Part shown: positions 16,322-25,396 of the stretch, piece after piece | Position numbering within the stretch: the first letter of the stretch is position 1 | Layout of the letters: every line of letters starts with the position of its first letter | From: Aurantibacter sp042094015 | GTDB lineage: Bacteria > Bacteroidota > Bacteroidia > Flavobacteriales > Flavobacteriaceae | Reading direction: 5' to 3' | Length of the DNA stretch: 64,000 nt | Assembly: GCF_042094015.1 (NCBI RefSeq) | Contig: NZ_JBELDZ010000003.1 | Coordinates: forward strand, 1-64,000 | The notes under the pieces: generated by a model | Told to the model about the DNA's origin: nothing | What the model saw: the letters and a program-made list of their open reading frames with translations, nothing else | Database searches by the model: none | Position numbers and translations under genes: made by a program

Positions 16322-18859
16322 ATGACTAAAAAACATTTCTTTTCGCTAATGATATTATTTATTGTATCATTTTCATTCGCACAAACCCCAGAAGGATTTA
16401 ATTATCAATCTGTAATCCGTGATACAGCTGGAGATATTATAGTCAACACAACTATTGGTGTACAATTTCAATTGAGACAAACTACAACTATGGGTTCTAT
16501 AATTTATACTGAAACTCATTCACCAACAACAAACAATTATGGAATGTTCAATGTAATTGTTGGGCAAGGAACAACGTCAGATACATTTAATACAATAGAT
16601 TGGTCATCAGATTCTTATTTTTTAGAAGTAAGTATCGATCCAATTGGTGGAACAACGTATGTAAGTTTAGGAACTACACAATTATTAAGTGTACCCTATG
16701 CATTAAATGCTGCTACTGCTGATAATGTAACGGGTTTAGAAACTATAGATGAAGGAAATGGTAATGGTTTGATTAAAATTGGAAGAATAGCCGATAATTA
16801 TGGAAACATAGGTAATAATGCTGTAGATTTAAGTTACTCAGACTCGGCTAGTGCTTCTAAAGGAGCAACTGGGTTATATTCTACCGCCACTGGCTGGAAC
16901 ACAAGTGCTTTAGGTAATGCATCTACAACCATTGGAGTTTCAAACATAGCATCTGGTCATATTGCAACAGCAATGGGTAATGAAACATCAGCTTCTGGTA
17001 ATGGAGCTGTAACAATGGGAGATGGAACAGTTGCTGAAAGTTTTACACAAGTATCTATAGGAACATTTAATGTACCAACAACACCTACAAGTGCTATAGC
17101 GTTTGAAGAAACAGATCGTGTTCTTGTTGTAGGAAACGGTACTGCACTAGCAAGTGAAAGTGATGCTTTAGTAGTGTTAAAAAATGGAACCATTACGGCT
17201 CCAAGTTTTGATTTAGCTGAAATTACTGATGATAAGGCGTTAATAACTAAAGAATATTTTGAAACAAGTATCTCTGGTTTAGTATATTTAGATGAAACAG
17301 ATGATACAACTGACAATGGAGGCTTAATTATAGCAGGAAGAACAGCCGAATACTATGGTGATATTGGTAAAAATGCAATTGATTTAAGTTTCTCAGATGG
17401 TGCAAGCACTACTTATGGAGCTACGGGAGAACATGCTGTAGCACTAGGAAGATTTATAGAAGCCTCAGGAAATTATTCAACAGCAATGGGACATAGTACA
17501 GAGGCTTCAGGAATTTTTGCTACAGCAATGGGGTTTAGTACAGATGCTACTGGATATTATTCCACAGCAATGGGGCAGAATACAATTGCTTCAGGGTCAT
17601 ATTCAACAGCAATGGGACATAATACAATTGCTTCAGGGCCATATTCAACAGTAATGGGTCGCAATACAAATGCTTCAGGAAATTATGCTACAGCAATGGG
17701 GCAAAATACAAATGCAAATTCTTGGGGATCTACCGCTATAGGCCATTATAATATTGGTGGAGGAAGTGCAAACTCTTGGATAGGAACAGAATCATTATTT
17801 GAAATTGGAAATGGTACTGATGCTGCTAATAAAGCTAATGCCTTGACAGTTCTAAAAAACGGAATAATTACGGCACCAAGTTTTGATTTAGCTGAAATTA
17901 CTGATGATAAAGCTTTAATTACAAAAGAATATTTTGAAACAAACAACACTACTCCAACGGGTTTAGAAGCTATAGACCAAGGTAATGGTACAGGTTGGCG
18001 TTTATCAAGAAACATCCTTGGCTTCGGAAACATAGGAAGATATGCTGTTGATCTTTCTTATAACATACCAATGTCTGGTAGTTTCGGAGCAACAGGATTT
18101 GGTTCATTTGCAGTAGGAGAAAGAACTAATGCTTCAGGAGATACTTCTGCAGCATTTGGTTCTAACACTAATGCTTCAGGAATCCATTCTGCAGCATTTG
18201 GTATTGGAACTACTGCATCTGGAGGAACTTCTGTAGCATTTGGTTTTTTAACTACTGCTACAGGATATCTTTCAACTGCAATGGGAGAAAGAACAAATGC
18301 TAATTCACAATCCTCTTTATCTATAGGTCAATATAATATTGGAGGAGGAACTCCTGATAGTTGGATCGCTACGGAATCGGTATTTGAAATAGGAAATGGT
18401 GTAGACGATTCAAATAGAGCGAATGCATTAACAGTATTAAAAAACGGTACTATTACAGCACCAAGTTTTGATGTAGCAGAAATTACAGATGACAAAGCTT
18501 TAATAACTAAAGAATATGCAGATGCTAATTATTCATCAGAGACAATTGAAACTGAAAATGGAGTTTCGTATGCTACCAATTGGAGTGACTTTGGATCTGG
18601 ATATGAAGGTGTAACTTATTACAAACATAACGGACGTGTATATATAGACGGAATGGCAATAAAAAGTAGCATCATAATTCAAGATGAAGTAATATTCACA
18701 TTACCAGCAGGATACCAACCAACAGGAAGAATTACTGCTACAGGTCAACGATTGAACGAATCTATTAGAATAGATATTAATTCTAGTGGGCAAGTAATTA
18801 TTAGACAATCAGGAAATACGTATGTTAGTCTAAATGGTATAAATTTTAGAGTTGACTAA
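16322..18859 (+). CDS. Large secreted protein with three YadA-head repeat modules
   Basis: 845 residues. Signal peptide to about residue 20 (FIVSFSFAQ), then a beta-rich domain (21-130) typical of Bacteroidota tail-fibre-like secreted proteins. Three tandem modules follow, each made of a GxIGxxAxDLSxS lead, several 14-residue YadA-head/LbR repeats (pattern A-S-G-x-x-S-T-A-M-G-x-x-T-x), and a conserved linker with FEIGNG, ANALTVLKNG, ITAPSFDLAEITDDKALITKEY. Module 2 (about 335-540) has the most repeats. A C-terminal knob-like domain (about 740-845) ends with NGINFRVD. No YadA membrane anchor and no T9SS sorting domain are visible, so the export route and attachment are unclear. A fibre or adhesin role is plausible but inferred. 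Confidence 0.75.
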   Translation: MTKKHFFSLMILFIVSFSFAQTPEGFNYQSVIRDTAGDIIVNTTIGVQFQLRQTTTMGSIIYTETHSPTTNNYGMFNVIVGQGTTSDTFNTIDWSSDSYFLEVSIDPIGGTTYVSLGTTQLLSVPYALNAATADNVTGLETIDEGNGNGLIKIGRIADNYGNIGNNAVDLSYSDSASASKGATGLYSTATGWNTSALGNASTTIGVSNIASGHIATAMGNETSASGNGAVTMGDGTVAESFTQVSIGTFNVPTTPTSAIAFEETDRVLVVGNGTALASESDALVVLKNGTITAPSFDLAEITDDKALITKEYFETSISGLVYLDETDDTTDNGGLIIAGRTAEYYGDIGKNAIDLSFSDGASTTYGATGEHAVALGRFIEASGNYSTAMGHSTEASGIFATAMGFSTDATGYYSTAMGQNTIASGSYSTAMGHNTIASGPYSTVMGRNTNASGNYATAMGQNTNANSWGSTAIGHYNIGGGSANSWIGTESLFEIGNGTDAANKANALTVLKNGIITAPSFDLAEITDDKALITKEYFETNNTTPTGLEAIDQGNGTGWRLSRNILGFGNIGRYAVDLSYNIPMSGSFGATGFGSFAVGERTNASGDTSAAFGSNTNASGIHSAAFGIGTTASGGTSVAFGFLTTATGYLSTAMGERTNANSQSSLSIGQYNIGGGTPDSWIATESVFEIGNGVDDSNRANALTVLKNGTITAPSFDVAEITDDKALITKEYADANYSSETIETENGVSYATNWSDFGSGYEGVTYYKHNGRVYIDGMAIKSSIIIQDEVIFTLPAGYQPTGRITATGQRLNESIRIDINSSGQVIIRQSGNTYVSLNGINFRVD
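17171..18519 (+). repeat. Three copies of a ~95-bp coding repeat (module linker)
   Basis: Copies at about 17171-17266, 17846-17941 and 18431-18519 encode the same linker (VLKNG..ITAPSFD.AEITDDKALITKEY). Between copies 1 and 2 lies a run of 42-bp units (about 17446-17713) encoding 14-residue head repeats. Copies are close at DNA level but with scattered synonymous changes, so the amplification is not very recent; homologous recombination could still change module number. Confidence 0.8.
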
Positions 18860-18977
18860 AACAATAGTTTTGACTTCATTAAATGTATTTAAAACAATTA
18901 ATTAGGTTTTGTTTCTTTTTTACCATAGTTATTTTTTAATGATATTTTTTATCCTTTTTTAAAACCCTTTAATATTC

Positions 18978-19244
18978 TTGATAAAGAATATTAAAGTAAA
19001 CAGATGCAGGATAATAATTATAAAAATTAACAGAGGTACTGCTAGTAAAACTAGTGATGCCACAGGAGATGGATCTATAACTTCTGGGTATAACACTATA
19101 GCTAATATAAATCATCCATATTACTCTGATATCACAAAAACTATCGCGGCTAATTTACCTCTAGCAACCAATATCGTTACTCGTATTATCGAGACAGATA
19201 GACAATTGTATTTTAGTGGATTAACCTTACAACTTAAACTTTAA
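18978..19244 (+). pseudogene. Probable remnant of a second YadA-head-type gene
   Basis: An 88-codon open frame that begins with TTG inside a hairpin (18971-18992) and has no promoter or convincing start. Its first 20 residues look non-coding (KNIKVNRCRIIIIKI). From about residue 19 it reads RGTASKTSDATGDGSITSGYNTIA, which resembles the head repeats of the neighbouring 845-residue protein (compare GHNTIA and GQNTIA there). The end (DITKTIAANLPLATNIVTRI) is unlike anything I recognise. The simplest reading is the eroded 3' part of a related gene. A small functional protein cannot be excluded. Confidence 0.4.
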
Positions 19245-19256
19245 GGTTAGACATAG

Positions 19257-20168
19257 TTAGGTTGTAATTTTCAGAAACTTCTTTACGGTATTATTTATTT
19301 TTACAAAATATAATCCATTAGCTAAATTACTAAAATCAATTTCTGCTGTTTTACCATTATTAGTTTTAGTAATTCCAAATTTCACTTCTTTCCCTACCAC
19401 ATTATATATTAAAACTGAATTAATTGTATCGTTATGTAATTTTATCTGAAATTTATCTTTAACAGGATTTGGATACATACTAAATGTATCTAAATTATAA
19501 GTTTCTGTACTTAATAAGTCGGTCGGTACAATACTAAGATTATCAATTAAATTATAAAAAACAGTACCTAAACATTCAGGATCATTACTCATCGTTTTTG
19601 TTGTAGGCGTAGTTACAATATATAAATATTCACTAGCTTCTGTAGGCGTAAATGTAAACGTATAATTATAGTAAGTTGTATTTTCGTTAGTTTGAACATT
19701 TTCGGTATCCAATTCATAACTATAACTATTTGGAATACCTGTATTTGCGGAACTCATAGAAAAATCGAATCTTAATGTATAACATCCCAGATATTGATTA
19801 GCAATAAAACCAGTACCGTGGTATTTAGAACCATAATTCACCGCTATTTTAATGGTATATTCTCTATTAATTTCTAAAGGTGTATCCAGTTCGAAATTTA
19901 CACCTTCATGAGTTACAGAACTTGCATATTTTACACTTCCTAAATAAACACTTCCCGTACCTGTATTAGCATAACCAGGATACATAGTACAATTATAATA
20001 ATCTGGAGTATCATGTGAATTAACGCATCCTATAATTAGATTGCTTTGGCCAAAAGTGTTAGGGCAATTGTAATAATTTTCAAAATCCCCATTAGAAAAT
20101 ATGTTCTGACTAATTGTTAATGTAGAGTATATTAGAAATAATGTTGCAAAAAAATAATTTTTTTTCAT
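19257..20168 (-). CDS. T9SS type A sorting domain protein, unknown N-terminal domain
   Basis: 303 residues with a signal peptide (MKKNYFFATLFLIYSTLTISQ, about 1-20). The mature part (21-220) begins NIFSNGDFENYYNCPNTFGQ and contains several cysteines and DTP/ELDT turns; the start NGDFE..Y..CP is typical of Bacteroidota beta-sandwich, lectin-like secreted domains. The last 75 residues are a type A sorting domain: FSMYPNPVKDKF, then SVLIYNVVGKEV, LANGLYFVKI and VKKFLKITT. It is exported by the Sec pathway, then by type IX secretion. Function unknown; a carbohydrate-binding or adhesive role is a guess. The start codon lies inside an inverted repeat (20166-20210). Confidence 0.85.
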   Translation of the reverse strand: MKKNYFFATLFLIYSTLTISQNIFSNGDFENYYNCPNTFGQSNLIIGCVNSHDTPDYYNCTMYPGYANTGTGSVYLGSVKYASSVTHEGVNFELDTPLEINREYTIKIAVNYGSKYHGTGFIANQYLGCYTLRFDFSMSSANTGIPNSYSYELDTENVQTNENTTYYNYTFTFTPTEASEYLYIVTTPTTKTMSNDPECLGTVFYNLIDNLSIVPTDLLSTETYNLDTFSMYPNPVKDKFQIKLHNDTINSVLIYNVVGKEVKFGITKTNNGKTAEIDFSNLANGLYFVKINNTVKKFLKITT

Positions 20169-20210
20169 CGTTTTAAAGTTTTAACTGCTTTTTTGAAATT
20201 AAAAACGATG
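20166..20210 (-). promoter_or_regulatory. Inverted repeat covering the start codon of the T9SS protein gene
   Basis: CATCGTTTTAA (20166-20176) is complementary to TTAAAAACGATG (20199-20210) with one extra base. In the mRNA the AUG would be the end of an 11-bp stem about 22 nt across, so translation could be occluded. Confidence 0.4.
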
Positions 20211-20566
20211 CCTTATTTTTAAATAAAAAGATATATTTAAAAAACAGATACCATATACTTTATTTCGCGAAAGTAGAAGGTTTATATAATTTGGATTGAG
20301 TAATCTGACTTCCTATAAAAGGTTACAGTTGCGCGACAGTTCGTGAATTTCACACGATTCCCTCAATTCTAGGTAAAACTAATACTTTTTTAATTTAAAA
20401 CCATAAAATATTTGTGTAAATACAAGCATCTAAGATAGTACTTAGAGTCTAAGTTATCCGCTATGTTTATTATTCATTTTTCATCATTTTTAAAAATTCG
20501 GTTTTTTTGTGCTATATATTATTGTAAATTGCTGCCGTACTATAATATATACTCACGACAATTATA
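20211..20566. other. Long intergenic region between the T9SS gene and the acyl-CoA ligase
   Basis: About 356 bp without a gene. It holds a TTTCGCGAAA palindrome (20263-20272), a CTTAGA-G-TCTAAG palindrome (20441-20453), and otherwise A/T-rich sequence. No exact TAnnTTTG box precedes the acyl-CoA ligase; the 20441 palindrome is a candidate operator for it. No RNA gene recognised. Confidence 0.4.
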
Positions 20567-22339
20567 ATGACAGAAATAACACGTTTATTCGATTTCCCAT
20601 ACTATCAACTTGAAAAACATAATTTAGAGGCAGCATTAGTCACTAAAAAAAAAGGAGAATGGATTAAAACGTCCACCAAAGAATATTTAGATAATGCTAA
20701 TGCAGTTAGTCGTGCATTATTACGCTTAGGAATTAATAAGAATGATAAAATTGCCGTAATTTCTTCTACTAATAGAACAGAATGGAATATTATGGATATT
20801 GGTATTCTTCAAACTGGAGCACAAAACATTCCTATATACCCAACAATTTCTGCTGAAGATTATGAATATGTCCTAAATCATAGTGAAGCAATTTATTGTT
20901 TTGTTTCAGACAAAGAAGTATTAGACAAAGTAAATAAAGTAAAAGACAAAACACAATTAAAAGAGGTGTACTGTTTTGATGATATTGATGGTTGCAAACA
21001 CTACTCAGAATTATTTAAATTAGGAGAGGACAAAAGTAATCAAGATGAAGTTCAAAAACGTAAAGATGCTGTTAAACCAACAGATTTAGCTACTATAATA
21101 TATACATCTGGAACTACAGGAAAACCAAAAGGAGTAATGTTATCTCATGATAATATTACAAGTAACGTTTTAAATAGTATTCCAAGAGTACCATTAGAAG
21201 ATGGAGAAACACGTGTTCTAAGCTTTTTACCTATTTGTCATATTTTTGAACGCGTCTTAATTTATGTCTATCAATACGCAGGTGCTACAATCTATTTTGC
21301 TGAAAGCATAGATAAAATTGGAGATAATGCAAAAGAAATAAAACCTAACCTAATGAGTGTGGTTCCAAGACTGTTAGAAAAAGTCTACGACAAAATTTAT
21401 GCAAAAGGAGATGAACTTTCTGGTATAAAACACAAACTATTCCACTGGGCAATTGAATTAGGTGAACAATGGAAACCATACAAGGAAAATGGTTCGTGGT
21501 ATGAATTTAAATTAAGTATAGCTAGAAAATTAATTTTTAGTAAGTGGAAAGATGCACTTGGAGGACAATTAACAACAATGGTTTCTGGTTCTGCACCACT
21601 ACAACCAAGATTAGTTCGAGTATTTTCTGCAGCAGGAATGAATATTATGGAAGGTTATGGATTAACAGAAACTTCTCCTGTTGTATCAGTTGGAATGTAT
21701 AAAAACAAACATTTTAAAATTGGAACTGTTGGAAAGCCAATAAAAGGTGTAGAAGTTAAAATTGCTGATGATGGCGAACTCCTTATTAAAGGACGAAACG
21801 TAATGTTAGGTTATTTTAAAGACGAAATAAAAACTAACGAGGTAATGTCTGGAGATTATTTTCATACAGGAGATAAAGGTGAAATTGATTCTGAAGGATT
21901 TCTTAAAATTACTGGTCGCAAAAAAGAAATGTTTAAAACATCTGGTGGAAAATACGTTATACCTACGCTACTTGAAAATGATTTAAAACAATCTCGTTTT
22001 ATTGAACAAGTTATGGTTATTGGTGAAGGACAAAAAATGCCAGCAGCATTCATACAACCAAATTTTATTTTTATAAAAGACTGGATTGATAGAAAAAATC
22101 AGAATATTGAAAAAACGAACCAAGCGATTTGTGATTCAGATATTATAAAATCTCGCATACAAAAAGAATTAGATACTTGTAATTGTAAATTTGGTAAATG
22201 GGAACAAATTAAACGTTTTGAGCTAACTCCAGATGTATGGTCTTTAGAAGGTGGACATTTAACCCCAACAATGAAAATGAAAAGAAAGATTATTAAAGAA
22301 ATCTATAAAGATTTATATAATAAAATCTATGATTTATAA
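20567..22339 (+). CDS. Long-chain acyl-CoA synthetase (AMP-forming)
   Basis: 590 residues of the ANL superfamily, FAA1/LACS-like subgroup. It activates fatty acids to acyl-CoA with ATP and CoA. Motifs: IIYTSGTTGKPKGVMLSHDN (about 178-197), GYGLTETSPVVS (about 363-374), YFHTGDKGEID (about 429-439) and GRKKEMFKTSGGKYV (about 447-461) carrying the hinge. The FKTSGGKY form of the last motif is the long-chain ligase type rather than acetate type. The downstream genes are a MarR regulator and three beta-oxidation enzymes, so this is the entry step of fatty-acid catabolism. A hairpin followed by nine T (22384-22412) may end its transcript. Confidence 0.92.
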   Translation: MTEITRLFDFPYYQLEKHNLEAALVTKKKGEWIKTSTKEYLDNANAVSRALLRLGINKNDKIAVISSTNRTEWNIMDIGILQTGAQNIPIYPTISAEDYEYVLNHSEAIYCFVSDKEVLDKVNKVKDKTQLKEVYCFDDIDGCKHYSELFKLGEDKSNQDEVQKRKDAVKPTDLATIIYTSGTTGKPKGVMLSHDNITSNVLNSIPRVPLEDGETRVLSFLPICHIFERVLIYVYQYAGATIYFAESIDKIGDNAKEIKPNLMSVVPRLLEKVYDKIYAKGDELSGIKHKLFHWAIELGEQWKPYKENGSWYEFKLSIARKLIFSKWKDALGGQLTTMVSGSAPLQPRLVRVFSAAGMNIMEGYGLTETSPVVSVGMYKNKHFKIGTVGKPIKGVEVKIADDGELLIKGRNVMLGYFKDEIKTNEVMSGDYFHTGDKGEIDSEGFLKITGRKKEMFKTSGGKYVIPTLLENDLKQSRFIEQVMVIGEGQKMPAAFIQPNFIFIKDWIDRKNQNIEKTNQAICDSDIIKSRIQKELDTCNCKFGKWEQIKRFELTPDVWSLEGGHLTPTMKMKRKIIKEIYKDLYNKIYDL

Positions 22340-22383
22340 ATAATTTAGGTATTACTATACTAACATCTTAAATAATTCAAAAA

Positions 22384-22403
22384 ATACTATGCACGCATAG
22401 TAT
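22384..22403. promoter_or_regulatory. Perfect 9-bp-arm palindrome upstream of the MarR gene (operator and/or terminator)
   Basis: ATACTATGC-AC-GCATAGTAT is perfectly palindromic and ends 8 bp before the -7 box TACCTTTG (22411-22418) of the MarR gene, that is, within the promoter. It fits a MarR-dimer operator and autoregulation. Because it is followed by nine T (22404-22411) it could also act as an intrinsic terminator of the acyl-CoA ligase gene. Confidence 0.55.
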
Positions 22404-22410
22404 TTTTTTT

Positions 22411-22418
22411 TACCTTTG
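22411..22418 (+). promoter_or_regulatory. -7 box TACCTTTG of the MarR / beta-oxidation transcript
   Basis: Exact TAnnTTTG match 19 bp before the MarR start codon, directly downstream of the palindrome at 22384-22403. Confidence 0.6.
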
Positions 22419-22436
22419 GTTAAATAATTTTTATAG

Positions 22437-22883
22437 ATGAAAGATAGAACTATAGATTATATGCTAAGAACCACTTGGTTAGCAGTCAATAAAATGTACA
22501 ACGAAGAAGCCGCTAAGTTTGATAGCACAATGGCTACTGGTTTTACATTATTAAGTATTGATAAAGAAGAAGGAACTCCTTCTACTTCTCTCGGTCCTAT
22601 AATGGGAATGGAGGCTACAAGTTTATCCAGAATATTAAAAAACATGGAGCAACGTGGTTTAATAGAACGCAAACCAAATCCTTTAGACGGACGAGGCGTA
22701 ATTATACATTTAACAGATTTTGGTAAAGAAAAACGAGAGTATTCAAAAGAAAAAGTACTCACTTTTAATAATGATATTCGAAGTCAAGTTTCAGAAGAAA
22801 AACTAAAACACTTCTATGAAGTGGCTGATCTAATTTCGGAACGTGTTTCAAATAAAAAAATTTACAAAAAAGAAGATAAATAA
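22437..22883 (+). CDS. MarR-family transcriptional regulator of the beta-oxidation locus
   Basis: 148 residues with a winged helix-turn-helix (about 45-105): recognition region GPIMGMEATSLSRILKNMEQRGLIERKPNPLDGRGVIIHLTDFGKE, where the DGRG wing is the MarR hallmark. Dimeric MarR proteins bind palindromic operators and are released by small ligands; in other bacteria relatives sense acyl-CoA or aromatic CoA esters. The gene is first in the run MarR, hydroxyacyl-CoA dehydrogenase fusion, thiolase, acyl-CoA dehydrogenase (26 bp to the next gene), and a palindrome overlaps its promoter. It is therefore probably the local, autoregulated repressor; the ligand is not known. Confidence 0.88.
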   Translation: MKDRTIDYMLRTTWLAVNKMYNEEAAKFDSTMATGFTLLSIDKEEGTPSTSLGPIMGMEATSLSRILKNMEQRGLIERKPNPLDGRGVIIHLTDFGKEKREYSKEKVLTFNNDIRSQVSEEKLKHFYEVADLISERVSNKKIYKKEDK

Positions 22884-22909
22884 ACAACTAATAATAAGTC
22901 ATAAACAAC

Positions 22910-25318
22910 ATGAGTAAACGTATTATTAAAAAAGTAGCCATTATTGGGTCTGGTATTATGGGAAGTGGTATTGCTTGTCATTTCGCAAATATTGGTGTCG
23001 ATGTTTTATTACTAGATATCGTACCAAGAGAGCTTAATGCTAAAGAAAAAGCAAAAGGACTTACCTTAGAAGATAAAGTAGTTAGAAATCGTTTAGTTAA
23101 TGATGCTTTAACAGCTTCATTAAAATCTAAACCTTCACCTATTTACCACACTTCATTTGCTAATAGAATTACTATAGGAAATATTGAAGACGATATTACT
23201 AAAGTAGCAGATGTAGATTGGATTATGGAAGTTGTAGTTGAAAGACTTGATATTAAACAGCAAGTTTTTGAAAACTTAGAAAAACATAGAACTCCAGGAA
23301 CATTAATTACTTCTAACACGTCTGGAATTCCAATTAAATTTATGAGCGAAGGAAGAAGTGAAGATTTCCAAAAAAACTTCTGCGGAACACACTTTTTTAA
23401 TCCTGCACGTTACTTAAAATTATTCGAAATTATTCCTGGACCAAAAACAGATCAGTCGGTTTTAGATTTCTTAAATAATTATGGTGAGCAATTTTTAGGA
23501 AAAACTTCTGTTGTTGCAAAAGACACGCCTGCGTTTATTGGAAATAGAGTTGGAATATTCTCAATTATGAGTTTATTCCATGCTGTAAAAGATTTAGATT
23601 TAACTATTGAAGAAGTGGATAAATTATCTGGACCAGTAATTGGAAGACCAAAATCTGCCACTTTTAGAACTGTAGATGTAGTAGGGTTAGACACTTTAGT
23701 TCATGTTGCTAATGGAATTAGAGCTAATTGTAAAGACGATGAACGTTTAGAATTATTCAAATTACCAGATTTCATCAATACCATGATGGAAAACAAATGG
23801 TTAGGAAGCAAAACTAAACAAGGTTTTTATAAAAAGACTGTTTCTAAAGAAGGCAAAAAAGAAATCCTTTCTTTAGACCTTAATACTTTAGAGTATAGAT
23901 CCTCTAAAAAAGCAAAATTCGCAACCTTAGAATTAACTAAATCTATAGATAAAGTTGTAGATCGATTTAAAGTTTTAGTAAAAGGAAAAGATAAAGCTGG
24001 TGAATTTTACAGAAAAAGTTTTGCTGCTCTATTTGCATATGTATCTAATAGAATTCCTGAAATTTCAGATGAGCTTTATAAAATAGATGATGCTATGAAA
24101 GCTGGTTTTGGATGGGAACATGGACCTTTTCAAATTTGGGATGCAATTGGCGTTCAAAAAGGAATAGAAATGATGCAAGCTGAAGGCTTAAAACCTGCAG
24201 ATTGGGTAAATGATATGTTAGAATCTGGAAGCGATAGCTTCTACTCTATTAAAGATGGCGCTTCTTTCTTTTATAATATTCCATCAAAATTACAAGAAAA
24301 AATACCAGGACAAGACGCATTCATAATATTAGATAATATTAGAAAAACAACAGAAGTATTTAGTAATTCTGGAGTTTCTGTTCAAGATTTAGGAGATGGA
24401 ATCCTAAATTTAGAGTTTCAATCTAAAATGAATACTATTGGTGGTGATGTTTTAGCAGGACTAAATAAAGCTATTGACATTGCTGAAAAAGATTTTTCTG
24501 GATTAGTAGTAGGAAATCAAGGACCAAATTTTTCTGTTGGAGCAAATATTGGAATGATTTTTATGATGGCTGCAGAACAAGAATACGATGAATTAAATGC
24601 GGCTATTAAATATTTCCAAGATACAATGATGCGTATGCGTTATTCAGCAATTCCAACAATTTCAGCACCTCACGGAATGGCGCTAGGTGGCGGTTGTGAA
24701 ATATCACTCCATGCAGATAAAATTGTTGCAGCAGCAGAAACTTATATGGGACTTGTAGAATTTGGCGTTGGAGTTATTCCTGGCGGCGGTGGTTCTAAAG
24801 AAATGGCACTAAGAGCTTCTGACACTTTCCAAAAAGGTGATGTACAATTAAACACATTACAAGAATACTTTTTAACTATTGGAATGGCAAAAGTATCTAC
24901 TTCTGCTTATGAAGCCTTTGATTTAGGTTTACTTCAAAAAGGAAAAGATACTGTAGTTGTTAATAAGGACCGACAAATAGCTGTTGCTAAACAACATGCT
25001 AAACTTATGGCGGATATGGGTTACACACAACCTGTAAAACGTAAAGATGTAAAAGTATTGGGTAAACAAGCATTAGGTATGTTTTTAGTTGGAACAGATT
25101 CTATGCAAGACAGTAATTACATCTCAGAACATGATATGAAAATTGCTAATAAATTAGCTTACGTTATGGCTGGTGGAGATTTATCTGAACCAACACTTGT
25201 AAGTGAACAATACTTATTAGACCTAGAACGCGAAGCATTTTTAAGTTTATGTACAGAACGTAAAACTTTAGAACGTATTCAACATATGTTAACTAAAGGA
25301 AAACCATTAAGAAATTAG
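22910..25318 (+). CDS. 3-hydroxyacyl-CoA dehydrogenase / enoyl-CoA hydratase fusion (FadN-like)
   Basis: 802 residues. The N-terminal NAD-binding domain starts VAIIGSGIMGSGIACHFA (about 8-25), followed by 3HCDH domains to about 420 (KDTPAFIGNRVGIF near 205). An enoyl-CoA hydratase/isomerase (crotonase) domain follows at about 480-680, with GMALGGGCEISLHAD and EFGVGVIPGGGGSKEMA. The dehydrogenase-first order matches FadN of Bacillus rather than FadB/FadJ of E. coli, in which the hydratase is first. It catalyses the two middle steps of beta-oxidation. Thiolase lies 78 bp downstream and acyl-CoA dehydrogenase follows. Confidence 0.93.
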   Translation: MSKRIIKKVAIIGSGIMGSGIACHFANIGVDVLLLDIVPRELNAKEKAKGLTLEDKVVRNRLVNDALTASLKSKPSPIYHTSFANRITIGNIEDDITKVADVDWIMEVVVERLDIKQQVFENLEKHRTPGTLITSNTSGIPIKFMSEGRSEDFQKNFCGTHFFNPARYLKLFEIIPGPKTDQSVLDFLNNYGEQFLGKTSVVAKDTPAFIGNRVGIFSIMSLFHAVKDLDLTIEEVDKLSGPVIGRPKSATFRTVDVVGLDTLVHVANGIRANCKDDERLELFKLPDFINTMMENKWLGSKTKQGFYKKTVSKEGKKEILSLDLNTLEYRSSKKAKFATLELTKSIDKVVDRFKVLVKGKDKAGEFYRKSFAALFAYVSNRIPEISDELYKIDDAMKAGFGWEHGPFQIWDAIGVQKGIEMMQAEGLKPADWVNDMLESGSDSFYSIKDGASFFYNIPSKLQEKIPGQDAFIILDNIRKTTEVFSNSGVSVQDLGDGILNLEFQSKMNTIGGDVLAGLNKAIDIAEKDFSGLVVGNQGPNFSVGANIGMIFMMAAEQEYDELNAAIKYFQDTMMRMRYSAIPTISAPHGMALGGGCEISLHADKIVAAAETYMGLVEFGVGVIPGGGGSKEMALRASDTFQKGDVQLNTLQEYFLTIGMAKVSTSAYEAFDLGLLQKGKDTVVVNKDRQIAVAKQHAKLMADMGYTQPVKRKDVKVLGKQALGMFLVGTDSMQDSNYISEHDMKIANKLAYVMAGGDLSEPTLVSEQYLLDLEREAFLSLCTERKTLERIQHMLTKGKPLRN

Positions 25319-25396
25319 ATTAATTAGGTTAATGGATTCTTAATTGTTAGAATCCAAAAAATCTAAAAATCAAATAATCTAAAAATCGAAATAAAA

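Noticed and set aside
20541..20546. A TATAAT sequence upstream of the acyl-CoA ligase
   Set aside because: Bacteroidota sigma factors use TAnnTTTG, and a chance TATAAT is expected in A/T-rich DNA; not called as a promoter.
25334..25387. Hairpin and two ATCTAAAAATC copies before the thiolase as a promoter or attenuator
   Set aside because: No -7 box and no T-run after the 7-bp stem; the copies are short and A/T-rich, so chance is likely.
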